Assembly (NCBI GenBank): GCA_023391635.1
Contig: JAEWAQ010000049.1
Coordinates: forward strand, 62,001 to 126,000
DNA length: 64,000 nt
Source of the DNA: Bacillota bacterium
GTDB lineage: Bacteria > Bacillota > Bacilli > Paenibacillales > Paenibacillaceae
Reading direction: 5' to 3'
Shown here: positions 51,640-62,100 of the stretch, one piece after another
How positions within the stretch are numbered: the stretch's first letter is position 1
Layout of the letters: the number at the start of each line of letters is the position of its first letter
Made by a program: the position numbers and the translations under genes
The notes under the pieces: model-generated
What the model was told of the DNA's origin: nothing
The model's input: the letters and a program-made list of their open reading frames with translations, nothing else
Databases searched by the model: none

Positions 51640-54372
51640 CTATAAATGTACATATTTGGTTGCTTCAGTCGGCGGAATGCGATGCACGCTCCAAGCTGAA
51701 AACGCTGTTACTCCAGCTACAACCAGTATAACGATTCCGAAGATGTCAAGCAGCTTGTAGGCTAACAACTGATAACCCGCTTGATCGATTGCGTTGATCC
51801 CGATGATATAACCAAATGCTAAACCTACGAATATCCCTATTGTGATTCCGATAATCGCCAATATCATCCCCTCCGCCCAAATACAGAAGGTCAGCCATTT
51901 CGACGGAATGCCGATCGCTCGCAGCATGCCCAACTGGCGCCTGCGCTGTTTAGATATTCGAGTCAGCACGACAGCGAGTCCGATGATCCCGATTCCAATT
52001 GCAAGCTTATTCAGGTTTCCGAAGTAATTCATAAGCATTGTAGAGGTTTGGTAATACTTATTCTGATAATCGCTTATATGATGAACAGGAGCGATGTTAT
52101 ACTTCGCAAGCGCCTGCTGCACCTGCGGAAGCTGCTCTCTTGCCAGATCTTCTGTTGGAAACCGCATAAGCAGCACGGAATACAATCCCTTATGCTCTCT
52201 TCCCAGTTCGATCGTTTCAAGATGGTTCATCCAAATCCCGAAGGTGAACGCATACCATCTGTCTATTTCTTGTGCGATGCCAATGATTCGCTTTGAGACG
52301 GTTTTGCTTCCAATTGTCAATGCTACGGTGTCCCCGATCCCATATCTATCTCCAATTAAAGCGAGTGTGCTCGAGGATACAATGATTACATTCGGATCTT
52401 TAGCAACTTCCGCCCATGCTTCTCGCTCACTCTTATATGAGGGATCATATTGAAGCAAGGCAACGTTGGTCGTCTCCGCATAGGAATGATCAATTCCATT
52501 GATCGAATAGTTGATATCTCCATATTTCGACGTCCTGATCTTCCAAGGCAGCTGCACAATAGTGGTCCATTGCGGCTGATTCGAGCCTTTAAACCCGCCC
52601 TCCTCCAGATATATGCCCAGTTTATCAGTGTCCGTAACATCGCCATTGTAGGAATAATAATCATAGGCATAGAGGTCATATCCTCCAATTAATTGACGGT
52701 GATCGGATTGCTTCATCGTCATCTGCATGACGAAAGACAGAATCACAAACACAACGATAAAGGAGGAAACGGTTGAGAACATCAGAATCATCATGCCCGA
52801 CCTGGACCAGTACTGCTTAATATTTCTAATAACGAGTCGCAGCATGCCATATAATGCAGGCGTTCTTCGAAATAGAAATGACAGTCCGTTATAACTGAGC
52901 TCCAGCCAGCGAACAGAAGCAAAAGATAGAAGCGGGAACAAAATAAATATCCATGCCGTCAAGATCGGGATGAACTTTTCCGAGAACCACATCCTTCGGA
53001 TCTCTGGAACGAAGAGGATTGCCGCCATACCGATCAATACAACAAGGACAATAAAAGCATACCAGTTATACCAAGAAAAACGCGCTCCCGCTTCATGACG
53101 CTTATTGCTCTTAAACGTTACGTTTCGCAGCTCAACTACGGAGCGCTTGGCCGTTCTGTTGGTCATCGCCCATGTGCAAATAAAAATGATGCTCAACCCT
53201 AGTGAACAGCCAGCGAGTATCACTTTTACACTCGGAAAGTACTGATACACGCTTTGAATTTCAGGATTCGGACCAAATTTGCTTGAGAGGGAACTCGTTA
53301 ACATTGCCCCCATCCCTAATCCGGCAGCGGCTCCAAACACCCCCGATAAGACGCCGAAAAACAACACTTCCAGTCTCAGCATCCTCTTCAGATCAACATG
53401 GCTAAAGCCGATTGAACGTAAAATGCCATTTTCCAGCCTTCGCTCATCTATGATTAACTTAAACAAGTTAACCATAAGTACAAGACCCATAATCAATGCA
53501 TTAAGGCTGGTTATTCCTAATAAATAAGAAATAAAAGATATCGCCCCGTATAATTCCTCGCTTGCATTTCCCTTGACAGGGATAAAGCTCCATGGATTTG
53601 GAGGGGGGGCTCCTGCAACCAGCACGCTATTATAAAGCCCGTCTGTCAATCCGAACAATTGTCTGGAAGCTTCCAAAGATAAAATTACCGATGCCTTCGC
53701 CAGCTGCAAGCCCGGATAACCGGCCAATCCCGCATCGTCAACAACGCGATTAATCATATAGGTATGCGCAAGCTGATCATGATCAAGGATTGTTATTGAA
53801 TCGCCTTCATCTACTTTCAGCTTATTCGCAACCAAACGGGAGATAATAACTTGATCTATAGGCAACGAAGATGGCAGATTTGCAGCAAGCTGACCTTGAT
53901 CAAAGCTTCTGGTCTCCCGTAAATCGGCTCCGATAACATGTATATTAGGAAACATCAACTTCTGCTTCTTATCCTCTTCACCCTGAGCGAATAATGAGAC
54001 CGTATAAGAGATGATGGGCAGAACGCTCGATGACTCCTCGTCTAAAGACGATTTTAACTTTTCGATATCTTCTTCATTAAAATAAGGGAACGGGACTGAT
54101 TGTTGATAAACCGAATGAACCTCATAGTGTATCGGGCCGTAGTGATGGTCCAAATAAGCGTCCGCGCTTTTCTCCAGCGAGTATATGACCGTGACCAGCA
54201 GCGTAATCAACGAAGTGCTGACGACTAGTCCAAGCACGGTTAATGCAGTTGACGATTTGCTGGCAGACAAATTGCGCAGCGCCATTTTTCTGATATGAGG
54301 GTATCGTATACTGACAATAAATCCATACAGGATCAACACGAATAGCAGAATAATCAGCAGCGAAGAAGTCAT
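51640..54372 (-). CDS. FtsX/MacB-type ABC transporter permease, two FtsX domains
   Basis: A 910-residue membrane protein. A first membrane segment opens the chain and a second near residues 43-65 precedes a large extracytoplasmic domain (~70-280). A first FtsX domain follows (~285-410, LLGITSLNALIMGLVLMVNL), then more membrane segments, a second outer domain (~560-770), and a final FtsX domain (~785-905, IGIIGLAVVLTRISKQRRR then QLGMLRAIGIP). This is the duplicated LolC/MacB-like topology of exporters or extractors in Bacillota. GGAGGGG precedes the ATG, which overlaps the ATPase gene by four bases. With the kinase/regulator pair it probably forms a detection and defence or lipid-handling module. 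Confidence 0.9.
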   Translation of the reverse strand: MTSSLLIILLFVLILYGFIVSIRYPHIRKMALRNLSASKSSTALTVLGLVVSTSLITLLVTVIYSLEKSADAYLDHHYGPIHYEVHSVYQQSVPFPYFNEEDIEKLKSSLDEESSSVLPIISYTVSLFAQGEEDKKQKLMFPNIHVIGADLRETRSFDQGQLAANLPSSLPIDQVIISRLVANKLKVDEGDSITILDHDQLAHTYMINRVVDDAGLAGYPGLQLAKASVILSLEASRQLFGLTDGLYNSVLVAGAPPPNPWSFIPVKGNASEELYGAISFISYLLGITSLNALIMGLVLMVNLFKLIIDERRLENGILRSIGFSHVDLKRMLRLEVLFFGVLSGVFGAAAGLGMGAMLTSSLSSKFGPNPEIQSVYQYFPSVKVILAGCSLGLSIIFICTWAMTNRTAKRSVVELRNVTFKSNKRHEAGARFSWYNWYAFIVLVVLIGMAAILFVPEIRRMWFSEKFIPILTAWIFILFPLLSFASVRWLELSYNGLSFLFRRTPALYGMLRLVIRNIKQYWSRSGMMILMFSTVSSFIVVFVILSFVMQMTMKQSDHRQLIGGYDLYAYDYYSYNGDVTDTDKLGIYLEEGGFKGSNQPQWTTIVQLPWKIRTSKYGDINYSINGIDHSYAETTNVALLQYDPSYKSEREAWAEVAKDPNVIIVSSSTLALIGDRYGIGDTVALTIGSKTVSKRIIGIAQEIDRWYAFTFGIWMNHLETIELGREHKGLYSVLLMRFPTEDLAREQLPQVQQALAKYNIAPVHHISDYQNKYYQTSTMLMNYFGNLNKLAIGIGIIGLAVVLTRISKQRRRQLGMLRAIGIPSKWLTFCIWAEGMILAIIGITIGIFVGLAFGYIIGINAIDQAGYQLLAYKLLDIFGIVILVVAGVTAFSAWSVHRIPPTEATKYVHL

Positions 54373-55082
54373 GTTCTTCCCCTCCGGCCAGATTGTCTTT
54401 CCGATATCAATTGGCCGCTGTCCATATAGAAGGTACGGTGTGCGTATCTCGCAACATCCGGATTGTGAGTTACGATAATAAACGATATTTGCTCCGTACG
54501 ATTTAAATGTTCAATCAGATCCATAACCATCTCATTGGTCCTGCTGTCTAAGGCGCCTGTCGGTTCATCTGCAAAGATGATCTTCGGTCGATTGACGATT
54601 GCGCGCGCCAAAGCTACCCTTTGCTGCTGTCCGCTGGAAAGCTCGGAAGGACGGTGATGCTCTCTTTCTCTTAAGCCGACTCTCGTTAATGCTTCCAGCG
54701 CCCGCTCTCTGGCAAGCTTCGGCTTTACTCCGCTGCAAAGCAAAGGGAGTTCTACATTCTCTGCGGCGCTGAGCACTGGAACCAGATTGTAGAGTTGAAA
54801 AATAAAGCCTGTATTCGCCGCTCGAAACGCATCGCGCTGACGTTCTGACATCCGGCTGGACTCCATGCCTGCAAACTGAATAACCCCCTCGGTTACCTGA
54901 TCTATGCCTGACAGACAATTTAACAGAGTCGTCTTTCCACAGCCTGAAGGTCCCATAATAACAGCAATTTCGCCTGCATGAAGCTCCATCGACACTCCCT
55001 TTATCGCTTCAACCACTTGGCTTCCTGTTTCGTAAACCTTTCGAACATCTTTGGCGATAATCAAGGAACTATCGCTGCTCAT
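54369..55082 (-). CDS. ABC transporter ATPase of the LolD/MacB type
   Basis: A 237-residue ATPase with Walker A GPSGCGKT (Lys50), Q-loop FIFQLYNLVPVLSAAENV, signature LSSGQQQRVALARA, Walker B KIIFADEPTGALD and H-loop IIVTHNPD. All catalytic parts are intact. GAGGAG precedes the ATG. It drives the adjacent FtsX-type permease, to which it is translationally coupled. Confidence 0.95.
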   Translation of the reverse strand: MSSDSSLIIAKDVRKVYETGSQVVEAIKGVSMELHAGEIAVIMGPSGCGKTTLLNCLSGIDQVTEGVIQFAGMESSRMSERQRDAFRAANTGFIFQLYNLVPVLSAAENVELPLLCSGVKPKLARERALEALTRVGLREREHHRPSELSSGQQQRVALARAIVNRPKIIFADEPTGALDSRTNEMVMDLIEHLNRTEQISFIIVTHNPDVARYAHRTFYMDSGQLISERQSGRRGRT

Positions 55083-55119
55083 CTCCGCTTAATCTCCTCT
55101 CCATCCCTGGCGCATCAAC

Positions 55120-56064
55120 TCATGAATCAGGGAACGTCGGTAACTCAACGACAAATTCCGTTCCAACCTCGATCTCGCTAAATACACTTAGACTTCCCCC
55201 ATGCGCTTCAACAAACTGTTTGGCGATGGCAAGTCCTAAGCCAGTCCCCCCAATGGAACGATTGCGAGAATCATCTACGCGATAGAAGCGGTGGAATAAA
55301 TAAGGAAGGCTGTTAGGCGAGATGCCAGGGCCGTCATCCTTTACCACTACGCGAATGTACCCTTCCTTCTCCTTGCGGCAATCGATTTCAACCTTCCCCT
55401 TCTCGGACGCGTAACGAATGGCGTTGCCAATTAAATTTATCAATACTTGTTTAATCCGAACAGGGTCACAGTATACCTCGGGGTAGTCTTCCACCGAACA
55501 ATGAAGCGTCATCCCCCTCTCTTCTGCCTCTGTTCTGAATATCTCAACAACCTCATGCAATAGCTCGTGGAATGAAATCCATACTCGGTCGAGTTTCAGC
55601 CTCCCTGCTTCAGCAAGATTAAGCTGCTGCAGTTCCTGGATTAGACGAGTCATTCTCTTCGTTTCATCTAGCAGCGGTATTAAGCTTTCTCTACTGATTT
55701 CTTGGGCTCCTGCAAGCATCGTCTCCATATGACCCCGAAGTATCGTGATCGGCGTACGAAGCTCATGCGCGGCATCGGACACGAGCTGATTGCGGACCTC
55801 CACATCCCGGGATCGTTCCTCTTGCGCTTCAGCCTTTCCTTTGGCGATAAGGTCTGAAACGCGAGTTGCGATGTACTTGCCCGCCAGAGCGGCAAGCGAT
55901 AGAACAATGGCAAGAAGAAGCAGCCCTGCAATGATATAGACATTCGAGTCTTGATTGGAATTGGACGACGACGCCCCTAAACCGTAACCTATGGCGGTTG
56001 CTGCAATGACGATTGCGATCGAAATTCCGCCGACCCCATATAGGATGATGTTTTTCAGTTTCAT
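55120..56064 (-). CDS. Histidine kinase with two membrane segments and a very short outer loop
   Basis: A 314-residue kinase. Membrane segments near residues 7-30 and 43-65 are joined by only about a dozen hydrophilic residues, so there is no outer sensor domain; such intramembrane-sensing kinases often take their signal from an associated ABC transporter. The phospho-acceptor is His100 in SDAAHELRTPITIL; the ATPase has NLIGNAIRYAS, DDGPGIS and GTGLGLAIAKQF. The gene overlaps the response regulator by four bases. Confidence 0.93.
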   Translation of the reverse strand: MKLKNIILYGVGGISIAIVIAATAIGYGLGASSSNSNQDSNVYIIAGLLLLAIVLSLAALAGKYIATRVSDLIAKGKAEAQEERSRDVEVRNQLVSDAAHELRTPITILRGHMETMLAGAQEISRESLIPLLDETKRMTRLIQELQQLNLAEAGRLKLDRVWISFHELLHEVVEIFRTEAEERGMTLHCSVEDYPEVYCDPVRIKQVLINLIGNAIRYASEKGKVEIDCRKEKEGYIRVVVKDDGPGISPNSLPYLFHRFYRVDDSRNRSIGGTGLGLAIAKQFVEAHGGSLSVFSEIEVGTEFVVELPTFPDS

Positions 56065-56789
56065 AGCGCAGCACCGAATTTATAACCAACTCCGTGAACA
56101 GTAAGAATATAACCGGGCTCCGAAAAGTCGTTTTCAATTTTTTTTCGAATGTTGCGAATATGCGTATCAATCGAACGCTCATACCCTGCGTATTCTTCAC
56201 CTAGCGCAATCTCAAGAAGATCCAGTCTGCTGTATACTCTTCCAGGCGATTGAACCAGCGTTCTTAGAATCTTGAATTCTGTCGGCGTCATCGCGATAGG
56301 TTCTCCGTTCAAATGAACGGAATGCTTCGGCAAATCAATGGTTAGCGCTCCTCGTTGCAGAATATCGCCGCTCTTGCCTTCACGTTCTGCGCGCGACTGA
56401 GAGGAATGCACACGTCTTAGAATAACACGAATGCGGGCCTCCAGCTCCCGAATCGAGAATGGCTTCGTTATGTAATCGTCGGCTCCAAGCTCCAAGCCTA
56501 ACAGCTTATCAACCTCATCCGACTTGGCAGTGAGGAATATAACCGGCACCTGCGAGAACGAACGCAATTTACGACAGGTTTCCAGCCCGTTTAAGCCTGG
56601 CATCATCCAATCGAGCAATACAAGATCGATATGAGGTGTACGCTCAAGCAATTCCAATGCATCGGATCCGCTTACCGCTTCAAATACTTGATATCCTTCA
56701 TTTCGCAAATATTTAGCAATGAAAGAAATCAATTTCACTTCATCGTCTACGATCAGTATCGATGGCTTATGCCCATCATCATTTCGCAC
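56061..56789 (-). CDS. OmpR/PhoB-family response regulator
   Basis: A 242-residue regulator. The receiver domain has the acidic pair in ILIVDDE, phospho-acceptor Asp60 (LVLLDWMMPG) and the lysine in YITKPFSI; the winged helix spans the last ~100 residues (PTEFKILRTLVQSPGRVYSR, YERSIDTHIRNIRKKIE). The frame is open 25 codons further, but the GTG at 56789 has AAGGAAAG before it and gives the standard start. It is the first gene of the kinase/ABC operon and probably regulates it. Confidence 0.92.
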   Translation of the reverse strand: MRNDDGHKPSILIVDDEVKLISFIAKYLRNEGYQVFEAVSGSDALELLERTPHIDLVLLDWMMPGLNGLETCRKLRSFSQVPVIFLTAKSDEVDKLLGLELGADDYITKPFSIRELEARIRVILRRVHSSQSRAEREGKSGDILQRGALTIDLPKHSVHLNGEPIAMTPTEFKILRTLVQSPGRVYSRLDLLEIALGEEYAGYERSIDTHIRNIRKKIENDFSEPGYILTVHGVGYKFGAAL

Positions 56790-57070
56790 TATGCTTTCCT
56801 TCCCCCCACAGATTATTGGCCCGATCCAGCTTCCTTTGAATGTTAAACCCATTATAGCAATCAATTATCAAGATCTTATGAAGTTATGCAGATCATCTCC
56901 AAGATCATTTTCCCCCGTCTTACATGACCTTCAACAAGCTCCCCCCCAATTCCTTCACTTTGTGTTGTTTCTATAAAAAGATATAACCCGGAATATAACC
57001 ATAGTTAGACTCTGCTCAAAATGAGCTTTGCTAGAATCGAGTTGCCTGGAGCAGAAAGGAGGAACGAAAG

Positions 57071-57589
57071 GTGCATAGCAATGAAGGGGGAACGCCGGAA
57101 GAACGCACCCAATACTCGAGTTTTTCAGGCATTTCAGAGTCGATGAATATCGGGAACTCGTTAATGCAGTCTCTTCTGCTTGAACGATCGAATGATCTCC
57201 AGACGAACATGAAGAGCATGTACGATGCGATTACAAGCAAAGAATGGACGGCTTACACGAACTCGTTTACTGAATGCAATCATATTCTCGCTCAAATATT
57301 TGTGAAATATGTTGAGTTTTTCACGAGACCGATAATAATCAGGTCGCCCAATGAAGCTCGCGATGTTATCGACCACGACAGCCTTGGGGCCCGGACTTTA
57401 TTGACTGGCCGTGAAAAAGAAGTGTTGGCGCTGCTAGCGCAAGGTCTCTCCAATAAGTTGGTTGCGGATCGGCTTACCTTGTCGGAAGGAACGGTCAAGC
57501 TTCACTTGCATCGGATCTACGTCAAGCTTCGCGCCAAGGGACGTGTTCAGGCCGTTCAGAAAGCAAAGCAACTGCAACTGATCCCTTAA
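57071..57589 (+). CDS. Small LuxR-type helix-turn-helix protein
   Basis: A 172-residue protein with an N-terminal ~100 residues I do not recognise (largely helical) and a C-terminal LuxR helix-turn-helix: LTGREKEVLALLAQGLSNKL then VADRLTLSEGTVKLHLHRIY. That domain closely resembles the end of the large MalT-type regulator at 48684, including GRVQAVQKAKQLQ against GRVQAIQKAKHLQ. There is no receiver or ATPase domain. GTG start behind GGAGG. It precedes two surface-protein genes in the same direction by 30 bases, so it is a likely local regulator of them. Confidence 0.85.
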   Translation: MHSNEGGTPEERTQYSSFSGISESMNIGNSLMQSLLLERSNDLQTNMKSMYDAITSKEWTAYTNSFTECNHILAQIFVKYVEFFTRPIIIRSPNEARDVIDHDSLGARTLLTGREKEVLALLAQGLSNKLVADRLTLSEGTVKLHLHRIYVKLRAKGRVQAVQKAKQLQLIP

Positions 57590-57619
57590 ACCGAATAAAT
57601 CGAGAGGAGATTAATTACG

Positions 57620-59167
57620 ATGAGAAAAGTAATGGCATTATTAGTCGTCGCATTATTGTCCGGGCTTATTAGCATCCCGGTATCGGCAGCAGCAAACAAT
57701 TATAAGAAGATGGGCATTGAAATTGATGGTAAAAAGCTCCCCATCGATGCTTACTCTGTAGGCGGAAGAACGATGGTGCCTTTGCGCGCGATCTTCGAGA
57801 GTCTGACAGCAGAGGTGAAGTGGGAGCAGAAAACGCAAACCATTACTGCGATTAAAGGCTCCACTACCGTAATCCTGAGAATCAACGACGTAAACGCTAC
57901 AGTCAATAATAAAGCCTTTACGCTTGATGTTCCTCCGATGCTCATTGATGAGTCAACGTTTGTCCCCGTGCGCTTCGTATCCGAATCGCTTGGCGCAGAA
58001 GTCCTCTTTGACGCCGCGCGGCAAGTAGTAAATGTAAAAACCGTTCCGAGTAACTGTAACGGGGGGCAAGTGCATTCCGGTAAAATCAACCCGGCTGGTG
58101 AAACCTGGACGGCATGCGGCAGCCCGCACTTCGTTAAAGGCGACTTCCTCGTAGAAGGTCTTGAGAGCCCTGTTCTTACAATTGAAGCAGGCGCTGTCGT
58201 CAGGTTCGAGAAGAACGCATCCCTGGTGATTGGCGATGAAGAGCCAGGCGGTCTGATCGTTCAAGGTACGGCTAACCAACCTGCAGTATTCACAGCTGAC
58301 AGCACCGGACCAAGTGCAGGCTTCTGGACAGGCATTCATTTTGGCGAAGTAGCATTAAGAGATAAAGCGTCCATCAACGGCGCACGTATCGAATACGCAG
58401 GCGGAGACCATGGCGCTTTGTATTTAGGAGCAGCCGGTCGGGAGCTCGATGTAACGGTCAAGGATACGGAGTTTAAAAACAACCTCTACGCAGGCATTCA
58501 AATGATCGAAAACTCCCGTCTGTCTGAAAGCAGCGGAAACATTAAAATTAGCGGTACGAAAGCAGGAAATAACGGCGGCGGATTCCCGATCGTTACGGAT
58601 CTGCTGGGAAGTGACCGCATGCCATCCGGTACCTATAGCGGCAATGAAATCAATGCCGTTCGCATTACCGGAACAAACACGCATGACATTCTAGCCAAAT
58701 CCATTACATGGCGCAATCTTGGCTTGCCGTATGACATTGACATTACCGTAACGATCGAAGGTCCATCCAATCCTGTTCTCACCATCGAGCCTGGCGTAAC
58801 GACCAAGTGGGCTCCCGAGACGTTCCTTTCCATAGCCGACAATAACAAAGGCGGTTTGAAGGCGGTCGGCGCCAAAGATAAGCCCATTGTATTCTCCGGC
58901 TCTACGGAGAAAAGCGGCGGATGGATGGGAATTGTCTTCGGTCACAAATCCGTAAGCAGCAACATTCAACTGCAGCATGCTGTTGTAGAGTATGCGATCT
59001 ACGGACTCACGATCTATGAAGATCTCGGTCCGATCGTGAAGGATACGCACTTTAAAGACAATGAGCTTGCTATTTACAATCCGCTCTATGAAGAAGGCAA
59101 TACCGATTATACGACAGGTCTGGGCAATACCTTCGAAGGTAACGGCCAAGACCAGAATCTTGAATAA
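57620..59167 (+). CDS. Exported protein: stalk (copper amine oxidase-like N-terminal) domain plus parallel beta-helix
   Basis: A 515-residue secreted protein. A signal peptide ends near VSAAA (cleavage around residues 23-25). Residues ~33-140 are a copper amine oxidase N-terminal (stalk) domain (GRTMVPLRAIFESLTAEVKW, ESTFVPVRFVSESLGAEVLF). The rest has repeated right-handed beta-helix rungs in two halves, each opening VLTIEAGAVVRFEKNASLVI or VLTIEPGVTTKWAPETFLSI. Two cysteines frame the junction (SNCNGG, TACGSP). No sortase or SLH anchor is seen; the stalk domain is common in Paenibacillus surface proteins. It lies between the LuxR gene and the SLH protein and is co-directional. Confidence 0.85.
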   Translation: MRKVMALLVVALLSGLISIPVSAAANNYKKMGIEIDGKKLPIDAYSVGGRTMVPLRAIFESLTAEVKWEQKTQTITAIKGSTTVILRINDVNATVNNKAFTLDVPPMLIDESTFVPVRFVSESLGAEVLFDAARQVVNVKTVPSNCNGGQVHSGKINPAGETWTACGSPHFVKGDFLVEGLESPVLTIEAGAVVRFEKNASLVIGDEEPGGLIVQGTANQPAVFTADSTGPSAGFWTGIHFGEVALRDKASINGARIEYAGGDHGALYLGAAGRELDVTVKDTEFKNNLYAGIQMIENSRLSESSGNIKISGTKAGNNGGGFPIVTDLLGSDRMPSGTYSGNEINAVRITGTNTHDILAKSITWRNLGLPYDIDITVTIEGPSNPVLTIEPGVTTKWAPETFLSIADNNKGGLKAVGAKDKPIVFSGSTEKSGGWMGIVFGHKSVSSNIQLQHAVVEYAIYGLTIYEDLGPIVKDTHFKDNELAIYNPLYEEGNTDYTTGLGNTFEGNGQDQNLE

Positions 59168-59185
59168 GAAGGGAGCTAGAACGAT

Positions 59186-62100
59186 ATGCGATACAGTCTG
59201 AGAAAGATGCGCGCCACCCTTGCGGCTCTGATCGCCGCCATGCTGCTCTCTCTCTCGATTCCTCCGGGAATGGCGAGAGGAGCAGATGATGAAAGCTTAA
59301 TAAAAATTGATTCTTATGGCATTTCTGCCGCAGAAGGATACTCTGCTTTCATTGATTGGCCCGGATGGAAAGAGGAAAAACGAGGGAGTACGGTAAAAAT
59401 GCGTATCTTCACTTATGAAGAGCCTCCAATCGGACAACCGGATCCTGATGAGAGCACCTTGACGCCCATAGAGGTCGATGTATCCGAGAATATATACCTG
59501 CATGATTTTGGTTCAGCTAATAGGTATACGTTTAAATTTTACGGCATTGATGCAAATGGCGTTCAAACGACGGAAAAAATAATTGTCCCGATTAATCTTA
59601 CACTCCCTTACCCAAAGTTACTCACTCCTATTGATAAATATGAGAATTCTAGAACCTTCGAGGTATCCGGGAACGCATTAGACTGCACAGACTGTACGCT
59701 TATCCTTGAAATCTTCTCATACAGCAAAGGAGAAGTTGTGTCTGAATTCGAATTGCAGCCTAATGAATGGAATAGGGAAGCGAAGTTTTTCAGGAAGGAC
59801 TTAACGGTTGAGGAAAATGGTCGATACCGGGTAGCCGCTTACATGAAAAATATATCCGGAGATATTGGAGCTCAATATTCAATAAATACGGGGAACATCA
59901 CCGTTGAAAGTCTGGAACTGCAAACGGCTGTTAACGGCTATGATTTGACCGTCAGTTGGACTGAACCCAAGGGTACCTCATACAAAGGAATGGGACTCAC
60001 AATCAAAGGGCCCAATGAAGCTGAACCCTCCCCGGAAGTGTCGGTAACCAAGGGAACGTACAGCTATACGTTTGAGAACCTGTATCCGGGACAATTCCAT
60101 ATCACGGCATACGCCTACAATGATGCGGATAAAGTCTTTAATTCGGATGCGACTTTCCCGAACATTACACGGGACGGCCCGCCATCCGTTATGAATTTGA
60201 AGGCCGAGCAGGGCGTCAATAAGAGTCACTCTGTTGGCCAGTTATCCTGGTCAGGCCCTGTCGATGATCTATACGATCATATTCGCGTCTACTTTAAAAC
60301 GAGTGGTGACATCGATTATGATCCATCAAAGTATGTGGAAGTCAAAAAGCCAAAGTTTTGGGGCAATACGAGCATCCACGAATTTGGACTTCCTCCCGAT
60401 GGCACATACGATGCAAGAGTAGTTGCTGTCGATGCAGACGGCAAACAGTCCAAACCTGTGGAAACGTCTATCACGTTCGCTCCATCCACAAATTATATGA
60501 TTCCGGTGCTGGATATTCCGCTTAATATTTATCGCAATACCAATACATTCACCGTCACAGGAAAAACGACTTATCATCATTTAACTCAGCTGCGCGTTGC
60601 TCTCTTTGAAAATGGCAACGACCTGAAAACCTTTTTGGTACCAAACGATTGGAACAGCGAAGACGGCACATTCAGCGCAACCTTCGACCTAAGCCAAATC
60701 AATCAAGATCCTGCACTCGATTTAAAACCCTACAATGTTCGAGCATTCTTATACAGTCTCGACGGTAATAAATACAGCGACTTCAATGATGCTCACATCA
60801 GATGGGTCGAATACGAAGCAAATTTAACTACGCTTCCAACAGGCATTACGTATACGGTTCAAGGCAACGATATTCGCGTAGATTGGGATGCTCGAGTGTC
60901 ACCTGACTATGATTCCATAGAGCTCATCTTGAATGGCATTACTACGGAAACCGTCACCATTGACAATCCATCCAATCACCACACGTTTGTCGATTTGATG
61001 CCTGGAACTTACACCATACGTCTGGATGCATTGAAAGACGGTTATAGAGCGCCTGCTCCGCATAGGTCGGGCAATCTGGTTATTGAAATGCCTGTCCCCG
61101 TTCTGGACGGTCCTGCTCAAGTCAATACAACCTCAGGCATATTCAATATTTCCGGCACTGCCGAGTTCTGTATCGACTGCAAGCTTCTTGTAGGCATATA
61201 CAACGCAAATGGGGATCTGCTGGAAGAAATCGAAGCAAGCAACTGGTCCTCCAGCAACAATACGTTTAGCGTTGCGTCAACGACAGATCGGCCAATCGGC
61301 ACGTATCACGTGAAAGCTAAAGTCGTACTCGGCAGCACTGCCGGCAAAGAATCCGCAGTTAAGCAAATAAAAGTGGTAAAAAGTACTGGCGGATCTGGCG
61401 GCGGTGGCGGTTCGCCTGCACCAACAGCTCCTGTAACGGATCCTGTCAAGGCCGATGCCCCGAATGAAAACGAGACGATCTTCTACTTGACCCGGGATGC
61501 GAGCGAGCACTTCGGATTCAAGAGCATCATTCGTCTAGCGGTAGACCCGCTTACAGTCGATCAAGATACGGCTGTCAAAGTTTCCCGCAAGAGCGGCAAG
61601 AGCTTGACGCTGAAGAGCGGTTACCGCGCCTTGTCGGATGTATTTGCGCTGTCCGGCAGCAAGTCGTTCAACAAATCGTCTTTACTGACGCTGCAATACG
61701 ACCCTGCTGCGCTCAATGGCGCAAATCCGGAAAGACTCGGCATCTTTAAACAAAGCGAAACGGATAACAATGTCTGGATCTACGTTGGCGGCGTTGTAAA
61801 TCAAAAGGAAAACACGATTACCGCACCGACTGCAAGCCCGGGAGCCTATGCCGTCATGTTATTTGATAAGGCGTTCCAGGATCTGGCGAATCACTGGTCC
61901 AAGAAAGAAATGGAAATTCTCATCAGCCGTCAGCTTGTGCACGGAGTCAATGAGCAAAGCTTTGAGCCGCAACGTATGATTACCCGGGCCGAAGCGGTTA
62001 AATTGCTGGTTGAAGCGGTTATGAGAAACAGCAACTTAAGCCAACTGGCGAATCCGGCAGCTTCTCATGCATTCACGGACGTTGCCGCCGATGCATGGTA

